A DNA stretch of 31,163 bases from positions 1 through 31,163 of the IMG/VR virus record IMGVR_UViG_3300032285_001722; one strand, written 5' to 3'. The position numbers were made by a program, and so were the translations under genes. Below the pieces are notes generated by a model that was not told where the DNA came from, did no database searches, and worked only from the letters and a program-made list of their open reading frames with translations. Source of the DNA: a virus. Below are positions 29,709 through 31,163 of this stretch, in pieces; positions within the stretch are counted from its first letter, which is position 1, and each line of letters begins with the position of its first letter.

Positions 29709-30056
29709 ATGAAAAAATATAAATATAAAGTTTGTTCTCTATGTAAACAACACAAAATAGAAAACAGAAATCCTTATTGTAGAGGTTGTAGTAAGACTTA
29801 TAGTAAAAATTATAGGCTTATTAAGAAATTAAAACCAAATGTTAATCTAATAGGACTTGGTAATTTTATAAAAAAGGTACAATCACAAAGACATTTTATT
29901 GATTTTAGTGATATAAATAATATAATTTTCTTTTATGAAATCATAACGACAAACATTAATGAATACGATCAATATAAAAGTGGTAAACAAATAGTATTAA
30001 TGTGGCAAAGAATTAACAAGTATTATAAAAGACACAATCAAGAAAAAAATATATAA
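29709..30056 (+). CDS. Zinc-ribbon-like hypothetical protein
   Basis: The 115-residue basic protein has C9xxC12 and C25xxC28 (VCSLCKQHKIENRNPYCRGC), the same zinc-ribbon layout as the miniproteins at 4056-4982, followed by a Lys-rich segment and a C-terminal helix-strand-helix region without catalytic motifs. It lies after the tail tube terminator and before small structural-region genes. It could be a truncated or diverged HNH/endonuclease VII-like intruder or a DNA-binding regulator. Function unknown. Confidence 0.65.
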   Translation: MKKYKYKVCSLCKQHKIENRNPYCRGCSKTYSKNYRLIKKLKPNVNLIGLGNFIKKVQSQRHFIDFSDINNIIFFYEIITTNINEYDQYKSGKQIVLMWQRINKYYKRHNQEKNI

Positions 30057-30060
30057 GAAG

Positions 30061-30240
30061 ATGCTTAAACTAAAAGAACAATTTTTGGATATAAATATAT
30101 TCGATCCATTAACTAGAAAAGAAATCTTAGTAAGATTTATAGAAACAGAATTATATGATTATTACTTTAACAACGGTTATTCTTTTTTATTTGAGAAAGA
30201 AATTAAAAATAAAAAAATAAAGAATGATATACCTAAATAA
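30061..30240 (+). CDS. Small hypothetical protein, 59 residues
   Basis: A short frame beginning MLKLKEQFLDINIFDPLTRK and including LYDYYFNNGYSFLFE; helical and aromatic-rich. It starts 4 bp after the zinc-ribbon gene and overlaps the next gene by 17 bp. Small proteins of this type accompany capsid/tube genes in Bacteroidota phages, but I know no function. Confidence 0.6.
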   Translation: MLKLKEQFLDINIFDPLTRKEILVRFIETELYDYYFNNGYSFLFEKEIKNKKIKNDIPK

Positions 30241-30619
30241 TGGTGTTAATGTAATCACATTAACTTTATATGAGAAAACTACACAATTTCCACCTTATTA
30301 TACATTCGAGATGGTTAGAAAAGGCACATTTGATAGTGTTGTATTCTATCAAGAAGATAGTTCACCTATACCTTACTATTGGAATTCATTTACTATATCT
30401 ATTGCTACACCAGTTGGTTTAACAGCAGGTATTATAAATGCAAATAGTGGCGAATGGACTTATAATGTATATCAAATGGCTAAGCCGTATGATTTACATT
30501 TGAATAATTCATTAGGATTAGTTGAAACAGGTATATGTATAGTTAATGGCACTTATTCTTCTAACGAAAGTTATACAGGTACTATGAATAATACAATCAC
30601 TTACTATAAAAATATGTAA
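30224..30619 (+). CDS. Probable minor virion protein, 131 residues, beta-rich
   Basis: Unknown function, but the pattern is familiar from Bacteroidota phage structural regions: an N-terminal LNNGVNVITLTLYEKTTQ, a PYYTFEMVRK strand, a D-S-S-P-I-P-x-Y-W-N-S-F-T-I block, GEWTYNVYQM and a C-terminal TGICIVNGTYSSNE. All-beta, no signal peptide. It lies directly before the portal (gap 5 bp), so it is probably co-expressed with head genes as a decoration or neck component. Confidence 0.65.
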   Translation: MIYLNNGVNVITLTLYEKTTQFPPYYTFEMVRKGTFDSVVFYQEDSSPIPYYWNSFTISIATPVGLTAGIINANSGEWTYNVYQMAKPYDLHLNNSLGLVETGICIVNGTYSSNESYTGTMNNTITYYKNM

Positions 30620-30624
30620 AAAAT

Positions 30625-31163
30625 ATGAACTTACAAAATAATAATGAAAAAAAGACAATAGAATCCTTTCAGTTCGCATCATTTAATATGCCTACGGCTA
30701 CTGAGAAGGTAAATAGAACTAAAAAGTGGATAGAATTTGGAAATGATAACTTATTTCCTAATTATTTAATTAGTTTATTAAATAAATCCTCATTACATTC
30801 TGCTATAGTTAAACAAAAATCTATGTTAATAGGTGGCAGTGGTATTGCTAAAACTAATTTAAGTCCAGAAGCACAATTATTCATTAAAAATGTTTATAAT
30901 GAAGATGATTTGGATGAAATATTATTTAAAATAGCTGTTGATTTAGAAGTTTATGGTGGTTTCTTTTTAAACTTAATCTGGTCTAAAGATAGAGAAAGAA
31001 TTGCAGAAATTAATTATATAGATCCTTCTAAAGTTAGAATTGCTGTACCAGACCCAGATCAAAAATATCCTCAAATAGAAAAATATTGGATTAGCGATGG
31101 TTGGGAAAAATTAGATAAGTATCCAGCTGTACTTTATGATGGCTTTTCTACCTCTGATAAGAA
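30625..31163 (+). CDS. Phage portal protein, N-terminal part (gene continues at 2-913)
   Basis: The first 179 codons of the 442-residue portal gene; the frame runs off the window and is continued in phase at base 2 because of the 123-bp end overlap. Diagnostic features are KKWIEFGNDNLFPNYLISLL, a following AIVKQKSMLIGGSG helix-loop, a FKIAVDLEVYGGFFLNLIW segment and EINYIDPSKVRIA, all typical of Bacteroidota phage portals (SPP1/HK97-like clip and stem regions). The ATG at 30625 is 5 bp after the upstream stop and is preceded by an A-rich leader. Confidence 0.88.
   Translation, partial: MNLQNNNEKKTIESFQFASFNMPTATEKVNRTKKWIEFGNDNLFPNYLISLLNKSSLHSAIVKQKSMLIGGSGIAKTNLSPEAQLFIKNVYNEDDLDEILFKIAVDLEVYGGFFLNLIWSKDRERIAEINYIDPSKVRIAVPDPDQKYPQIEKYWISDGWEKLDKYPAVLYDGFSTSDK
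31041..31163. repeat. Terminal direct repeat, right copy
   Basis: Identical to bases 1-123. Removing one copy gives a circle of 31,040 bp with an uninterrupted portal gene. Confidence 0.93.

Overview
The window is the complete genome of a small, AT-rich, tailed phage (siphovirus-like) that very probably infects a Bacteroidota host. The last 123 bases (31041-31163) repeat the first 123, as in an assembly of a circular or circularly permuted molecule of about 31,040 bp. The portal gene is cut by this artificial end (30625-31163 continues in frame at 2-913). The host call rests on A-rich gene leaders without Shine-Dalgarno sequences, a TTTG-N19-TAnnTTTG promoter of the Bacteroidota type, a lipoprotein signal sequence, and head and tail proteins of the kind common in Bacteroidota siphophages. 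No tRNA, integrase, recognisable repressor, CRISPR or insertion sequence was seen, so a lytic lifestyle is likely.

Layout. Following the circle, 8797-10342 holds the terminase pair. 10390-16712 holds a tail-terminator/collagen fibre fusion, a small unknown gene, two paralogous beta-rich fibre-like proteins and an ATP-grasp-like enzyme. 16867-25553 holds a gp10-like neck protein, two large tail-tip/baseplate proteins, an Asn-rich beta-roll fibre protein, the tape measure and the tail assembly chaperone with an overlapping -1 frame partner. 25556-31163 and 2-2342 hold a GIY-YIG homing endonuclease, a prohead protease fused to a HAD-like domain, scaffold, major capsid protein, tail tube, small genes, portal, head-tail connector, an HNH/AP2 homing endonuclease and an unknown protein. 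A holin (2375-2815) ends this rightward block at a bidirectional terminator (2861-2887).

4982-2893 is a leftward cluster: three zinc-ribbon miniproteins, small unknowns, a GH24 lysozyme, and a lipoprotein gene with its own host-type promoter and palindrome. The divergent region 4983-5186 separates it from a rightward block (5187-8749). That block begins with a compact replication protein whose C-terminal half carries the hallmarks of a family A polymerase palm, preceded by a structured leader. It continues with a PD-(D/E)XK nuclease and six small unknown genes.

How it works together. The 397-residue winged-helix/polymerase-like protein and the nuclease are the only visible DNA-metabolism genes, so replication probably relies on them plus host machinery. 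The morphogenesis genes make an HK97-fold capsid with a maturation protease and a long non-contractile tail. Holin and lysozyme lie in convergent transcription units. The most unusual elements are the polymerase-like protein with its leader, the protease-HAD fusion, the ATP-grasp enzyme in the tail module, the tail-terminator/collagen fusion and the lipoprotein moron. No gene-free stretch exceeds 300 bp; the longest is 6381-6676 (a terminator plus a GC-rich structured island).
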